Part shown: one piece after another, positions 4,255-5,047 of the stretch
How the letters are laid out: each line of letters starts with the position of its first letter
Position numbering within the stretch: position 1 is the first letter of the stretch
Assembly: GCA_934402125.1 (NCBI GenBank)
Contig: CAKRTY010000139.1
Span: forward strand, 1 to 5,047
Length of the DNA: 5,047 bases
Direction of reading: 5' to 3'
Source of the DNA: an uncultured Anaerosacchariphilus sp.
Lineage (GTDB): Bacteria > Bacillota > Clostridia > Lachnospirales > Lachnospiraceae
The notes under the pieces: generated by a model
Databases searched by the model: none
Told to the model about the DNA's origin: nothing
What the model saw: the letters and a program-made list of their open reading frames with translations, nothing else
Position numbers and translations under genes: made by a program

Positions 4255-5047
4255 GAATGTGATGGAATGGTTGAAGGTTTTACTTCTGGGTATCGTGGAG
4301 GGTGTCACTGAATGGCTCCCCATCAGCAGTACCGGACATATGATTCTGGTCAATGAATTTATCCGGCTGAATGTAAGCAAAGAGTTTATGGAAATGTTTC
4401 TGGTGGTGATCCAGCTGGGCGCGATTCTAGCCGTTGTGGTTCTTTACTTCGGAAAGCTGTGGCCCTTTACCACGCCTTCCAAGGGCTGGATCAAGAAGGA
4501 GACCTGGTCTCTGTGGTTCAAGGTTCTGGTAGCTGTGCTTCCGGCGGCGCTTATCGGCCTTCCCTTTGACGATAAGATTGACGCCCTCTTCTATAATTAT
4601 CAGACGGTAGCCTTTACCCTGATTCTGTACGGCGTGCTGTTTATCGTAATCGAGAATCACAACAAAGGCCGCAAGCCCAGGGTCCGTTCCTTTGAACAGC
4701 TTTCTTACCCGATGGCGCTTTTCATCGGCGTATTCCAGGTTCTGGCGCTGATTCCCGGAACTTCCCGGTCCGGAGCTACCATTCTGGGCGCAACTCTTCT
4801 GGGCACTTCCCGGTATATCGCGGCTGAGTTCAGCTTCTTCCTGGCAATCCCGGTGATGTTCGGAGCCAGCCTTCTGAAGCTTCTGAAGTTTGGTTTTGCT
4901 TTTACCGGAACTGAAGCGGCGATTCTGATTGTGGGCATGGTGACAGCCTTTGTGGTTTCCGTACTGGCTATCAAGTTCCTGATGGGATACATCAAGAAAA
5001 ATGACTTTAAGGCCTTCGGATATTACCGAATCGTGCTGGGCGCACTG
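4253..5047 (+). CDS. uppP: Undecaprenyl-diphosphate phosphatase UppP/BacA (partial, C-terminus missing)
   Basis: This integral membrane enzyme removes one phosphate from undecaprenyl diphosphate outside the membrane, regenerating the lipid carrier for peptidoglycan and other envelope polymers; overproduction gives bacitracin resistance in other bacteria. The frame runs 265 codons to the window edge; the family is usually about 270-290 residues, so little is missing. Key motifs are present: [14 protein letters not shown] at 16-29, with Glu16 and Glu20 of the ExxxE site and His29, and PGTSRSG at 168-174 with the conserved Arg172. Several hydrophobic helices and the stretch [13 protein letters not shown] (190-202) are typical. 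The start is ATG 4253, with AAGGAG 11 bases upstream; an in-frame ATG at 4262 is a less likely alternative. It has its own extended -10 promoter. Confidence 0.95.
   Translation, partial: MNVMEWLKVLLLGIVEGVTEWLPISSTGHMILVNEFIRLNVSKEFMEMFLVVIQLGAILAVVVLYFGKLWPFTTPSKGWIKKETWSLWFKVLVAVLPAALIGLPFDDKIDALFYNYQTVAFTLILYGVLFIVIENHNKGRKPRVRSFEQLSYPMALFIGVFQVLALIPGTSRSGATILGATLLGTSRYIAAEFSFFLAIPVMFGASLLKLLKFGFAFTGTEAAILIVGMVTAFVVSVLAIKFLMGYIKKNDFKAFGYYRIVLGAL

Overview
The window looks like part of a Firmicutes/Clostridia chromosome, most plausibly a Lachnospiraceae-type gut anaerobe. The grounds are moderate GC, strong AGGAGG-type ribosome sites, a Gram-positive lipoprotein binding protein, and a clostridial-style ParM. 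The assignment rests on sequence character alone and is tentative below class level.

Layout. (1) Positions 1-823, minus strand: an actin-like ParM/StbA-family ATPase, cut by the left edge of the window. (2) Positions 824-1578: about 755 bases without a convincing gene. They hold several inverted repeats, an 11-bp tandem repeat, two doubtful small ORFs, and on the minus strand a GNRA-capped hairpin followed by a rho-independent terminator. (3) Positions 1579-3907, minus strand: a complete polar amino acid ABC importer operon in the order lipoprotein binding protein, permease, ATPase. Two hairpins lie after the binding-protein gene, and the permease and ATPase genes overlap by 14 bases. (4) Positions 3908-4252: an AT-rich divergent promoter region with a repeated TTTATGCAAT half-site on the importer side and a strong extended -10 promoter on the other. 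(5) Positions 4253-5047, plus strand: uppP, undecaprenyl-diphosphate phosphatase, cut by the right edge.

How it works together. The importer binds an amino acid outside the membrane and drives uptake with ATP. UppP recycles the lipid carrier used for cell-wall synthesis. These two units share only a promoter region and have no evident functional link. ParM proteins polymerise to segregate low-copy DNA and are typical of plasmids and large integrative elements. The parM side is therefore probably accessory DNA abutting a housekeeping locus, with the junction somewhere in 824-1560. No novel multi-gene system is visible. The items most worth checking are the element boundary, the possible short RNA at about 1362-1474, and the operator-like repeats upstream of the importer.
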